From positions 509,737,373 through 509,801,372 of the forward strand of contig NC_081415.1 of the NCBI RefSeq assembly GCF_030272615.1: a DNA stretch of 64,000 bases, written 5' to 3'. Below, piece after piece: positions 21,166-31,734 of the stretch (position 1 is its first letter; each line of letters opens with the position of its first letter). The stretch is from Cryptomeria japonica (taxonomy: Eukaryota > Streptophyta > Pinopsida > Cupressales > Cupressaceae). Made by a program: the position numbers and the translations under genes. The notes beneath the pieces were generated by a model. It worked only from the letters and a program-made list of their open reading frames with translations. It was not told the origin of the DNA and ran no database searches.

Positions 21166-22212
21166 CATCTTATTTCTCATTGGTTGATACCTCCTAGATT
21201 TTCGTGCCAAATTTAATATTTGGCTATGTATTTAATATTGTTCAGTAAAAAGGAGGTCATTTGTAATAAACCCTAATTAGGGTTTAGGTGTCTTGATCTT
21301 GTCCGTTGGTTTGCTTTCGATCTGGACCTTTCATTGTAATTGGGGATGCTATTTATACCCCCATTTTCATTTCATTTGTAATAGTCAGTTAATAGAGAAT
21401 AGAGTTAAGAGCAAAATAGAGAGATTAGAATTATAAGCAATTTTTATTTTGTAGCAAGATTGAGTCTTGAAGAGAGAAGTTCAAGCAATTGTTGTATATG
21501 ATGACTTGGAAATCAATAAAATATTGAAGTTATGGTGTTTTGTTGCAAGTTCCTTGAGTTATCTTCATGGTTGTTGGATGTACTTGAATCACGCTCAATC
21601 AAAGTAGTTTGTTAATTAGAAAGACTAAGTGTGAGATTTGATATTTGGTAGGATTCGCAATCCAAACCACTAGCTTCTTGCTGATTGTAAGAACGCCTTG
21701 CGTGGTCGACTGGAAAACACCTTGAGTCCTTAACCTTCAAGCATTTTCGTATCTAGGATATGTACCTTCGTAGTAGTGTCCTTGATCTTTGATGCATTGA
21801 ACATCATTATTACCTTAGAAGATCGCACTAATTTCAGTTGAGTTGTTATCTCATGGCAAAATTGAAATTGGTTGAGTCTTGCCAAATCTCATTCATGCTA
21901 AGTCGTTCATAGGGTTAGGCTAGATTAGACCTCTTAAGCCCTATCTTTTCCATTTTTTTGAAAGTTCTTTTTAGATTAGTGAAATCTTCGAGCTATTGAA
22001 TCCGTAAGACGCCTTGAAGGAAACAGCAAATCACATCATACCACTAAAAAAGCTTGTCCACACGTGGAGACCCCACTAAAAGAACCTTGGAGTCTATCTA
22101 ACTGATCCTTTTTGCAGATCTTCAGCAGTTAGAGACTATTTTCTCAAGAGAGGATAAGATGCCTAATGGTATTTTATTCTGTGTATGATCGTGTACAAAA
22201 TACACGTCAACA
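21166..22212 (+). repeat. Conserved 3' region of element A
   Basis: Collinear with copies B (57600-59909) and C (1282-2680). It carries the palindrome AAACCCTAATTAGGGTTT at 21268-21285, a TATA box (CTATTTATACCCC, 21349-21361), a downstream TTTCATTTGTAATAG segment, an AATAAAAT polyadenylation-like signal near 21514 and the terminal CAACA. No ORF. If A is a solo LTR, this would be the end of U3 plus R-U5. Confidence 0.7.
21268..21285. promoter_or_regulatory. Telo-box palindrome upstream of TATA (element A)
   Basis: AAACCCTAATTAGGGTTT is a perfect palindrome made of two inverted telo-box motifs (AAACCCTAA). It sits about 65-80 bp upstream of a TATA box and is conserved at the same place in copies B and C. 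Confidence 0.65.
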
Positions 22213-23348
22213 GGTAGCTTAGGGGTTACAAATTTTACCCGTGTTGTGGTTTTTCCTTGTGCCGCAAGTCGCTCTACTTCTTCCCCTCCTTTTGGTTGCA
22301 CGTCCGCCCCTTATACCTCTTCGACTTCGTCTGAGTCTACATTGTGCAGTGCCATCCGGAACCCCTCTTCCCCTCTTTGACTTTCCAAATTTTCTGTTTT
22401 TTCCTCCTCTTCTGTGTCATCACTGGAACTTTCCTCTTCTGCTTCCTGTCTCCTCTTCTTCCTGGCTGGTTGGGTGGCCTCACTGGTGCCGAGCATGTCC
22501 AAATGCACCCAATGGTACATAGTAGGCTTGTTCGGCTCTACTCTTCCCTGCGGATGAAACCTCCCCCACTTCTCGAAGGATACCTACGTACGAACAACTT
22601 CCAAGAACAAACTGATGGCGTGGTGGCACATGTAGAACGTTTTGTGTTCCAATGCAAGAATATCATTAATCCTATCAGAGAGTAGCTGGGCCCAATTATA
22701 CACGTGACCTAGTTTGAGTCCATTCATGAGACTTATCATCCAAATGGCTATGTCTGAAGCCCTGCTTGCCTCTGTCAACCTTCATTTCACCAAATCCATC
22801 AACATTCGCCAGTCCCTAGTGGCAATGAAGGAATGTTTCAGTCCTCGGTTGTTGCTGCTTCCCCACAAACTTTTCCATTCAGCAGGAGTCAAATCGCTGC
22901 AACATACGAACTTTAGGAGCCAGCCGTTCCGTTCTTTGGTCATCTTGGTGGTTGGTTTTGCTGCAGACGCCCCCGTGTTTGGTATTCCAAATACCCTTCG
23001 AAAGTCACTAGGTTTGAAGGAAACCGTGATAGTGTAGTCCTGGTACTCGATTATAGATTTTTGCCTGCGAGAATAATATCTTGCCACCATGGTTCGGAGA
23101 ACTGGCTCGAACTCTTTGATGTTGAAGGTTGGCATTTGGATGCCATGGTCTACCTCAGCCTTTCTGAGGGTATTATTTAGTGCATGGTCCGGAGGAGTTT
23201 CATCCCACCAGTCGCGACATTCGCTTCCTGTGACACTTTCGAAGGCCAAGGTGTCTACCGTCACCTTCTCCTGCTGGTCCCATTGAATTCTTGGCTGCAC
23301 TTTGGCCTTCTTGGCACTGCTGCTGCTTGGTTCTCTTGTCGCAGTCAT
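22213..23348 (-). pseudogene. Gypsy accessory ORF, N-terminal half (copy 1)
   Basis: Minus strand, 5' to 3'. 23348-22782 is a 188-codon ORF with a basic N-terminus, D-T-L-A-F-E-S-V then C-R-D-W-W, an A-R-Y-Y segment and D-F-R-R-V-F-G-I-P. A TGA at 22782 interrupts, after which the same frame continues to about 22584 with N-W-A-Q-L-L-S and T-F-Y-M. 22520-22311 holds a R-K-K-R-R NLS-like cluster and an acidic serine-rich run. Element A then splits the gene, which resumes at 15103. The helical part matches residues ~100-280 of the element A protein. Function unknown. Confidence 0.68.
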
Positions 23349-23439
23349 GAGTGTGTGCTTGGGATTCTGTGGTTTTCCCTTGTCCTTTTCTTGCCGTCGA
23401 CCGTTGTCATAACGGTTTGAATTTTTTGTTCGGTTGGGG

Positions 23440-23780
23440 TCACCCTAACTTGTCTTCACCATACCCGCCTCACCAAATCCTCTTTCACCGTACGGGCTGC
23501 CCGCACTCCTTCACCGTATGGACTCTTCCTTCTGGTATGGGATGTACGGCTGCCTACAAATTCTTTAGCCAATGCAGTACGGACTTCTTCTAGCTTTGCA
23601 CCAATACTCGCAATTTATTTTCTGATGTCTTCTTGCCTCGTACGGTATCCTACTACTTTCGTACGGTCTCCTTCTGGTCGCCCTCCAAGTTGGATGCCGT
23701 GTACGAAGTTGTATGACTGCTGAATACCTCGTATGGAATCGTACGAGTCTAAGTGCACGTGATCGTACGACGTCCTAATA
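23440..23780. repeat. Cluster of GTACGG/CGTACG words upstream of the accessory ORF
   Basis: About eleven copies of TCGTACG, CGTACGG or close variants (GTATGG) in roughly 300 bp (for example near 23489, 23543, 23639, 23660, 23740 and 23765). Similar words are frequent at 14750-14890 and 35900-36100 in related gypsy derivatives. Role unknown. Confidence 0.5.
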
Positions 23781-23790
23781 GTTCTTTTCA

Positions 23791-23908
23791 AAACATCATC
23801 TTGTAATTCTCTACATATAGCGCCTAGCAGTTCTTTTCAGAACACCATCTCGTAATTCTCTACATATACGTTGTATATTTATGAATAAACTTATTCAATT
23901 ATTTTTCA
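23791..23908 (+). repeat. Right copia LTR, last part, with a short duplication
   Basis: It resumes the copia LTR at GTTCTTTTCA and ends TTTTTCA before the ATAAG duplication. The segment GTTCTTTTCAGAACACC to CTACATATA is present twice in tandem (about 23791-23830 and 23832-23870), a small rearrangement at the junction with the deleted gypsy element. Confidence 0.75.
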
Positions 23909-24039
23909 ATAAGTAGCAAAAACAATATTAAATATTTGTGTTCACAACCCAATTTTGCTGCTGTTAGTGTAACCCATCACCACTTATGAATGTATTACAA
24001 ACAACGGTGAGAATAAATATTACAAATTATTTTCCCAAT

Positions 24040-25260
24040 ACATCCTAAGTGCCTTAGGACACTTTCCAAGGATGTTCAGACCATGTCATAGGGTTTACAA
24101 GGTAGATAGCACCTTAATCCCAACATACTAAGCCAATTCAGTTTAATTCCAATCTTTAAACCTTGGATCCTTTTTGTTTGAAGTGTCCTAAGAGTATGGT
24201 TTATAGCAACCATTTCATCATTCAATTTTTCATTAAATGGGTCAGTTTGTAGATCGGATTCCAAAGAACACAACTTGTTTTGAAGCTAACTTTCAGTTTT
24301 CCTACACTCCATAGCCCTCTTCTTCCCTATAGTTTGAAGAGGACAATCCAACTGTTAACATTATTAGTCCATCCGTCAATTGTAGGGTAGTTCCTTAGCA
24401 GGATTTTATTGATCTTTCTTACAATAAAGATGGCATCATTACAATCGTCAATATTTAGCAATGAGGTGCTAAGTATAAAATAGCTATTCTTCTTAACTTC
24501 TCTAGGCCTATCATTATGAACTATGAAATCGAATCTTAGGTTCAATAGGATGATGATCGTATATAGAGAGCAAGGGTGGACTCTCACTCTGCAACCCTCC
24601 TCGGTTTGATCAAAACTAAAAAATCCCTAGCTCACATAGAATATCCTTTTTGAGCCTTTCCGTGAGTTGCACCAGGTGAAGCATATATTCTTATTCTCCT
24701 TTCTGAAACCTTCCTGGGGGTCAAAGAGATTTAATCTATTCTTCATTTTGAGCCAAAAGAACTTTTCATTTATCTTTCTACCCCATATCAAGGCCAACAA
24801 TTTTATCTATATTGTTCTCACTCAGATTGAACTCTCTGCCAACAATTTAAAGAACGTTGGGCAGGTTATAGAGCCATTTCGACAACTCAATCCTCTGACT
24901 ATAATGGCTAGGAGCATAAATTGAACAAATACTAATTTTTTTCTTATCAATCTCACGCGTAATCCATACAGTTGATACAAGGGGAGGCCCTAGATTCAGT
25001 CAGTAATTGAGACCTTTTGTTGCTCAGCAAAATAACAGTACCACCTCGACCCTTTTCATGGTTAGTGCAAAAGTGGACTGAGTCTTTACAAATAAAATTT
25101 AAGTTAGGTTCAAGAGTGAATCCTACTGCTTTCACCTAATGTAGGAGAACCATATTAATACTGTATATGGGGTCAAGAAACTTCTAATAATATATTTCCT
25201 GTCACTGGACTGAAGTCCCTTGACATTCTAGCTAATGCATCTCAATATCATTATTTAGGG
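24040..25260 (-). pseudogene. L1-type LINE endonuclease fragment
   Basis: Minus-strand frames follow the APE-type endonuclease of plant L1 LINEs. Near 25230 is an N-V-K-G-L start segment; 25135-24953 contains G-R-G-G-T-V-I-L-L; near 24830 is a R-E-F-N segment at the place of the usual G-D-F-N. Next comes a L-F-D-P segment and F-T-W-C-N-S-R-K-G (about 24690-24640), then a linker toward reverse transcriptase (24273-24076, ending near W-L-S-M-L-G). Multiple stops and frameshifts disrupt it, and no reverse transcriptase domain follows. It lies antisense in the intron of the DIS3-like gene. Confidence 0.72.
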
Positions 25261-25399
25261 TTTGAGGACCATCTTTGGAAATCCTAAAGTTCTCAAAACA
25301 TTTAGGCATTGAAAGATCTCCAATCCAATTTTCACCCAATCTCATCCAAATTAGGAGGTTATGTGCAGTGTTTATTTGCTGATAAGTCTTTGGCGAGCG

Positions 25400-26388
25400 T
25401 ATATGTGGATGGGGTTTGACTGGTTTTTGTTTTTGTTTGAGTGGTTTTGAAGTTTTTAAGTGGGATTTTTGAATATAACATAAAGAGATTGCTGATTTAA
25501 ACTAGTACATTGCAAAACACACACGGAACGTAAATAAGTAACTATCATTTGCTTAAAAGTTCAGTGTACATACCATTAACATGAACTCATAAGTCTGATG
25601 CAAGTTTCCAGCCCATAGAAATATGGAAATCAGCTCCAATTAATGTCAAACCCCTAAATACATGCTAGGGTTTGAAACCCTTCTACCCAAAATAGAACGG
25701 CTAGCTGAAATAGAGCTGGAAATGACCTCTAAAAGGTCAGCCTTGCAAATGATTGAAGAAACCCTGCCTTCTAACTGATAAATCTGCTCAAAGATTCCCA
25801 AAAGTGGCTGCCGTATGCACACTAAAGCTGTATTATGATGGAATCTGACACCCGGGGAGATGGGTTTTCGTCCAAATCCCTCAATTCTTCCAAGAGTTGG
25901 CGTTCCTGGAAGTCCAAGCTGCTGAAGTTCTCATGGAAGCTGCTGGTCTGAAAAATGGAGAGGTAAGAATGAGCCCAAATGTTATGAAAGTTAGTTTTTA
26001 TAACTCTGCAAGAAATTCGATCCATGAGAGGGGTCACTTTTTTGGCCTTAAAAACTTAAAATTGAGTTTGAGGGTCTATTTTCTCATTTGCAAAATGGCC
26101 CCCTTTTAAATACAACTTTAGTTACTAGGTAGGGGGTCACTTTTTAACTATTCATCCTTATGTTTTTCAGTTACTATTCACTTTTCACTATTCACATAAG
26201 GCCAACATTAGAATATAAACTTTAACCATAAAAAGAACTCCCAAAAACAAACTAAAAGGCCTGCAAAGCTCCCAAACTGGATTCCACAACTCCGAGTTGG
26301 GTCCCAAACCACCCTGCTGACCTATGGGACCTCAATAGTAGGTCAACCTCCACCAAAAATCTGAGAGGACTAAGGAGGGGACATTACA
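25400..26388 (-). repeat. 3' LTR of chromovirus fragment G1
   Basis: The right edge GGGGACATTACA (ending 26388) is the reverse complement of TGTAATGTCCCC, and the adjacent GTCCTCCCTTCCC is a polypurine tract on the minus strand. The left edge is approximate because no duplication was found; the sequence is AT-rich and noncoding. Confidence 0.55.
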
Positions 26389-28143
26389 GTCCTCCCTTCC
26401 CAGAATCACTTGCCCTCAAGCACTTTCAGAGCTGGATGCTGAAGTATCCTCTCACTTTCCTACGTGGCATCCTCCAAAGGCAAGTCCTTCCATCGTAGTA
26501 AATACTCCTTGATGACTCTATTCGTTAGCCTCCTCTTTCATGTCAAGAATCTCTACAGGAATTAGTATCAACCGTCCTTCTTCATCCAGGAGAGGCAAAT
26601 CTGGTGATGAAGTAAACATGCTGTCCCAAGGCCTTCTTGAAACAAGACACATGGAAAACATTATGTATCTTACTCTCTGAAGGTAGATCAAGCTCGTAAG
26701 CAACCTCTCCAATCCTTCGAAGAACCTTGAATGGTCCATAAAATCTGGGTCTGAGCTTTTCAGCCCCACTCCTCTTGAGTGTACTCTGCCTGTAGAGCTG
26801 TAGACGCAGGAAAACCATATCACCTACCTCAAAAGTCCTCTCCATCTAGTGCCGATCAGCATAAACCTTCTTCTGATTCTGTGCTTGCTAAATGTTATCC
26901 TTAAGTGCCTTAAGGATATCCTGACTATCTTGAAGCCACTCACGAGCTCTAGGCGCTCTACTATCACCCAGTGCCAGATCCACAAATGACAGGGCATCAT
27001 AACTGTATGATGCTCGAAAGGGAGTCATGCCAATAGACATATGATTTGTAGTATTATAATAATACTCGCCCAAGAATAACCATTGCACCCATGTTCTCTG
27101 CTGGCTCGACACATAGCTACGTATGTATCCCTCAACCCACTTGTTGACAATCTCTGTTTGCCCATCAGTCTGAGGGTGGTAACTGGTACTGGGGGTCAAC
27201 TCGGTACTTGTAAGTCAGAATAGTTCCTGCCAGAATACACTCTTAAATCTGCTATCCCGATCATTGACAGTGGTCCTCAAAAGTCCATGGAGACAGAATA
27301 CCTCACGAAAGAATAACTCTGCCACCTGTGAGGCTGTGAAGTCTCCTGCAATAGGAAATAAATGTGCATATTTTGTCAACCTATTAACAACCACATATAT
27401 GCAGCCCTTCCTTTGAATCCTTAGAAGACCTGTAATGAAATCCATCGATATACCTTCCCACTTCTGTTCTGGAATAGGTAATGGCTGCAAAAGTCCAGCT
27501 AGGAAAGTATGCTTTGACTTGTTCTGTTGACAAGTTAGACACTTGCGAACATAGTGTAGGACATCATTCTTAAGTCCTTTACATGAAAATCTCTCGTGAA
27601 CGTGCTTATAAATTTTGAAGTATCTAGGATGTGCCGTGGTAGTGGAGTATCATGAATGGCACGTAGAATCTTTTTCTTCAACTTAGATCCAGGAACTAAG
27701 TAGATTCTATTCTTATAGTATATCACATTATCAATCACCGCATACCTGTCATCCTAGACCTGGCCATCAATAATCTCACATGCAAACTGATTTTTGGAAT
27801 ACTTAATTGAAAGTTGAGACTTCCAATCAGTTGAAATCTCCCTTATGGGAACGAAGGGCAGCAACTGAAGGCCTCCTAGAAAGTGCATCAGCAACAACAT
27901 TTTTCTTCCCTTTGACAAACTGAATGTTGAAATCATATGCCTGAATCTTGTTGACCCATTTCTGTTGGTGCTCATTGAGTTCTCTATGTTCTAGGAAGTA
28001 TTTTAAACTGTTGTGGTCGGTTCTCACCACAAACTTCCCACCCACTAAATACTGTCGAAACTTTGCCAAAGCATACATGATGGCGAGCATCTCCTTATCA
28101 TAGGTGGAGTACAATCTCTCATTGCCCCTCAATTTCCTCTAAA
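26389..28143 (-). pseudogene. Chromovirus (Ty3/gypsy) RNase H-integrase-chromodomain fragment G1
   Basis: Minus strand, 5' to 3'. RNase H (28132-27827) has Y-S-T-Y-D-K-E-M-L-A-I, R-T-D-H-x-S-L-K-Y and D-A-L-S-R. A zinc-binding remnant (27738-27535) has I-H-D-T-P-L. The integrase core (27490-26888) retains all three catalytic acids in context: S-M-D-F, N-D-R-D and the Glu of Q-T-E-I-V-N-K. The integrase C-terminus (26845-26582) includes [10 protein letters not shown], followed by a chromodomain-like tail (L-D-E-E-G, then W-x-x-L-P-x-x-D-A-T-W in shifted frames). Reverse transcriptase, gag and the 5' LTR are gone. Stops and frameshifts separate the pieces. The chromodomain marks it as a chromovirus. 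Confidence 0.85.
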
Positions 28144-29107
28144 CAATAATTATCAAAAACAATTGAAGGGCTGAATAGCTGATCTGGAGCTTATTCTGAA
28201 ATCTTGCCAGGAGAGATCACCAAAATTGCTTCCTTTCCCCACTAATTTGCTGTTATCATTCAAATATGCTGGGGTTTCACCAAATAAATTACCACAATGC
28301 TTTAACTTCCTCCGAACAATGATTTCACAAGTGAGAGCTGCTCCAAAACCCTCTTTATTAATTTATTTGCAATCCCAGGCTCCCACAAATGGTATGGCTG
28401 ACCTAGGGAAGGTACGGCTGGCTTAACAATGCAACAAACTTGCTGAAAAATTTAACCAAATTGCTCAAATCTGTTTGATAGTGCTAACCCTGCAATCTGA
28501 TACAAAAATCCACTTGATTTGACCCTTGAATTGCTTGGAACTGATCTTTTCTGAGTGCTAACGAAGGATAAATGGCTGGGGTATCATCCAACCTGCCTGT
28601 AATTGAAGGTTTTCGTCTCCAATTTGGCCTCCACACTGCTGTACCTGCTATGGCAGAATATTGCAAAGAAGAATAACAATCAACAAAATAACTTAATGCC
28701 CATCTTGCACATACAACCTCCTTTTAGCATTCAAAACCTAATTCGATCCCTAGAAGCATCAATAGAAGATTCCAATGGAATCTTTTCTACCTCCATAAGT
28801 TCGATGGGTAAAGGGTCAGCTTGTTATTAAAATTTGGCCACTTTTTTAAAAGTTACTTTTCACCTATGAAGATGTGCCATGGGGTGAATTATAAAGTCTT
28901 ATTAAAACACTTTTAAATTAACTGTTTCTATTTTTAGAAAAAGAGTTTTATAACTTATATTATTAAGTCCTCCAAAGCAAGAAAATGACTAAGTATTGGT
29001 CCCCTTTGGCTAGCCAATCATCTCCATACTCTGAATTGCCCCTGTGGAGATGGGTGACAGGTGAATTTACACATCTGGAGAGCAACTAGAGAAGTGGGGA
29101 CATTACA
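28144..29107 (-). repeat. 3' LTR of chromovirus fragment G2
   Basis: The right edge GGGGACATTACA (29107) is followed by a polypurine-tract complement ATCCTCCCTTCTTGG. The last ~230 bp are repeated at 29462-29683. The left edge is set where G1 coding sequence stops (about 28143) and is uncertain. Confidence 0.6.
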
Positions 29108-29461
29108 ATCCTCCCTTCTTGGGATTGCCTATCCTCAAGCAACTAAAGAGCTGGATGTTGTAGAATAGCTTCTCCTTCCCAAGTGGCATCCTCTATGGGC
29201 AAATCCTTCCACCTAACCAAGTTGTCCCTGATCACTCTGTTCCGCAGATTCCTCTCACGCTTATCCATAATCTCAACCGGAACAATAATCAACTTTCCCT
29301 CCTCATCCAAGGGTGGTAACACTGATGAAGTCATTGTTCCCTGTCTGATTGCCTTTTTAAGGCAAGATACATGGAAGACGTTATGAATCTTGCTCTCCGG
29401 TGGTAGCTCAATCTCATATGACACTTCCCCAACTCTCCTCAACACACGATATGGTCGATAA
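29108..29461 (-). pseudogene. Chromodomain remnant of gypsy fragment G2
   Basis: A 100-codon minus-strand ORF (29445-29143) covers the end of integrase ([13 protein letters not shown]) and a chromodomain-like tail (L-P-P-L-D-E-E-G, N-L-V-R-W-K-D-L-P-x-E-D-A-T-W-E). It is similar in content to the end of G1 but has separate LTRs. At 29461 the coding sequence is fused directly to LTR sequence, so everything between the 5' LTR and the end of pol was deleted. Confidence 0.8.
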
Positions 29462-29683
29462 AATCGAACACTTTTAAATAAACTTTTTCTATTTTTAGAA
29501 AAAGTGAGTTTATAACTTTATATTATAAAGTTTTATTATTAAGTCCACCAAAGCAACAAAATGACTAAGTATTGGTCCCCTTTGGCTAACCAATCATCTC
29601 CATACTCTGAACTTCACTTGTGGAGATGAGTGACAGGTGAATTTGCACATCTGGATAGCAACTAGAGAAGTGGGGACATTACA
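29462..29683 (-). repeat. 5' LTR fragment of G2
   Basis: A near-copy of about 28886-29107 (AACACTTTTAAAT, TTTCTATTTTTAGAAAAAG, CCAATCATCTCCATACTCTG, then GGGGACATTACA). Only the first ~220 bp of the LTR in element orientation remain. Confidence 0.8.
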
Positions 29684-30022
29684 GATACTGCCATGTCTGG
29701 TATGCATTATCATTTGTATTATTATTTCCTGTATTTGATTTATCAGATATAGCAGCAAACATCGAGCATGTAAACTTCATATGGCTCACCAAATTTTGGG
29801 TTGCCTTTTGGCTAGGCCTTATTGGTAAATCCACCAAGGTTAGGCATGTTAGCTTTTAGATGAAACTTAGGGTTCTTGATTGTTCTCAGTTTGAATTTTC
29901 AGCAGAATCTGCTTTGATGCCCCTCCTTTTTGCACAATAAGAAAGAGTTTAAACTGCCCAACATTTCAAGTTTGAAAACCAATAGATTACCTAAGGTCAG
30001 TCTTAGTTTGGCTAGGAAAACC
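29684..30022. other. Unannotated intron sequence
   Basis: About 340 bp between G2 and the next LTR-like region. No ORF or repeat recognised. Confidence 0.4.
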
Positions 30023-30143
30023 TGTAGAACACAAGCTACTACTGAGATGGGGGGCTGAATCTATAGTATATTCAACTATTTTTAAGTTCAATAACTTTTT
30101 AACTTATTAACCTTCAGATTGCAATCTGGAAGAAAACAATATT

Positions 30144-30507
30144 TGTTGGAGTTGAGAAAATACAACACCACAGGAGCCCAAATGATCTCTGCAAGCTGAA
30201 AAACTTGTTACAAGAAGAAGCAAGGAAGCAAATCACAGAAGAAAGAAATACACAGAAAATATGTTCAAAAAGAGAGAGCTCAATATTCACAAGATGTGTA
30301 ATGTAAAAAACCCTCTTCTTACAATGAAAAGAATGAACTCAACCTTTAATAGGACAAGAAACCCTAAAAGGGAAAACCTAGGTTTGCACATAATAATTAA
30401 TAAAAGAATTAATTATTATGCACCTAAAGTTAGCTTAAGTGTAAAAGAGATAAAGGGAACTTAAATAATTAAACAATTAATCAAGTAAATACCCGAATAC
30501 TCTAACA
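30144..30507 (-). repeat. 3' LTR of the 30144-32822 element
   Basis: 364 bp, TG..CA, containing an internal palindrome-like TAATAATTAATAAAAGAATTAATTATTA. It matches 32449-32822 almost base for base. Confidence 0.85.
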
Positions 30508-31734
30508 CCCCCCCATAAGCTAGATTTAGGGAGAAGCTAAAACCTAGAACAGCTACTGAAAGCAATAAAGATAGGTCCCGGCAACAAGGCTTGATCAGGT
30601 ACCCAAATACAATGAAATCTCTGTGAACTGGAGAAATAGAGAAAACCACGTGGGAACAAAACTCTACTCCAAAAAGAGATGGAAAAGAACACCACTGAAG
30701 CATGAAGAACCTGCAAACTCTATCAAAGAACAACTGCTGATTTGAAGAACCTCCACTGAAATAGAACATGACCAGGTAGAGAAGACTGTAATCTGTATGA
30801 GTGCCCTCAAATGACACTACTCGAATTAGAAGGCAAACAAGGCAAACAACTGAAATCGAAGATACAGATGGCATGAAAACACCAAAGCCTGAAGAGCTGA
30901 TCAATCGAACCATGGAAGCATTAGAACCAACAGGACAAACCTCCCCAAAATGCTGAAGAGGGAGAGGGACAAAAACACTGAAAAGAACAGCCAAGAAGAA
31001 CTGCATGACAAAGAAATAGGAACATCAAAGGTGCTGAGAAAAGTACATGGTGTCGTGGAAGGAACACTCACTTGACACACATCATGAGGTGAATGTCGTG
31101 GAAGGAACACTTACTGGACAAAGGAAGATGGCAAACAATAGGCAAACATCAACCCCCTCATGGCACTTTATAAGGAGTGCATGTACAACAAGACACACGA
31201 TGTGCAAGATCCCAAGTAAACAATGCATGATGGCACTTTATCTCAGTGCGTTTGCATAATTACAATGCTACAATCTCTTCTTACAATGAAAAAAAGACTG
31301 GAAATAGAAAGGAGAACCAAAATAGAGACACCCTACTCAGAAAAGAGATCCCAGGACCTGAAACAACCACGATATCCACCAGAGTACTGAAAAGCAAAAA
31401 ACTGAATAAAATATGCATGGAGCAGAATCTGGAAATAAAACTCATATGGCTGGAAAGTACATAACACATGCTTTCCAAAAATATAAACTTTTCGAAAAAC
31501 GGAGTTCGGATGCTCATTCTACGTCCCCTGAAATGCAAAAAAGAGACCTCACTTTGACTGGAAAAAAACATAGTCAAACACCAAAATTGGAAAAAAATAC
31601 CAACATGACGAGGTCCGGCTCGGAACCGTCTTTCCGACGCCTATTCGTTTTCGAAAAGACGACTCCGTATGCCCAAGATATGACCAAAAAACTAAACCCC
31701 TCTTCAAAACAAGAGGAAGGGGTAGTTTGGTAGC

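Larger units (their letters stand above)
15099..22217 (+). mobile_element. Giant element A (TGTTG...CAACA, 7.1 kb)
   Basis: The body is 15104-22212 (7,109 bp), flanked by a 5-bp duplication GGTAG (15099-15103 and 22213-22217), inserted in the gypsy accessory ORF. It begins TGTTGTGACCATTTCACACATCG and ends TACACGTCAACA. No second copy of the first few hundred bases occurs at the other end, so it has no visible LTR pair. TG..CA termini and a 5-bp duplication indicate integrase-type insertion, so it may be a solo LTR of exceptional size or an unclassified LTR-type element. Contents in order: hairpin array, promoter-like region, repeat-rich leader, 1,100-codon ORF, and a conserved 3' region with a second TATA box. 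Confidence 0.85.
13199..23790 (-). mobile_element. Gypsy derivative 1, 5' part lost, split by giant element A
   Basis: A minus-strand Ty3/gypsy derivative retaining its 3' LTR (13199-13539), polypurine tract and most of the accessory ORF, but no gag or pol. Element A (15104-22212) is inserted in the accessory ORF with a GGTAG duplication. The right limit, about 23790, is where copia LTR sequence resumes. The expected 5' LTR is absent there, so the 5' portion was deleted after insertion. It is related to the elements at 34111-36147 and 39601-47535 by LTR-adjacent sequence and by the accessory ORF. Confidence 0.7.
11883..23913 (+). mobile_element. Ty1/copia element, internally deleted, hosting nested insertions
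   Basis: The outer borders 11888 and 23908 are flanked by a 5-bp duplication ATAAG (11883-11887 and 23909-23913). The left LTR is 11888-12149. A primer-binding site TGGTATTAGAGCA (12150-12162) follows directly. The only pol remnant is the end of RNase H at 12899-13027, followed by a polypurine tract and the right LTR, which is split into 13022-13198 and about 23791-23908 by a gypsy derivative. Most of gag-pol is deleted. Confidence 0.85.

Noticed and set aside
15104-22212. Element A as a TIR DNA transposon
   Set aside because: Only the outer TGTTG/CAACA bases are inverted, the duplication is 5 bp, and no transposase-like catalytic motif is present. TG..CA with 5 bp fits LTR-type integration better.
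22241-23593. Plus-strand ORFs across the accessory-ORF region
   Set aside because: They are shadows of the minus-strand accessory ORF, whose motifs recur in two other gypsy derivatives.
30461-31006. 181-codon minus-strand ORF rich in Leu/Phe/Ser/Val
   Set aside because: It lies in the interior of a non-autonomous LTR element and runs into the LTR, with no recognisable motif. The hydrophobic look reflects translating purine-rich DNA in antisense.
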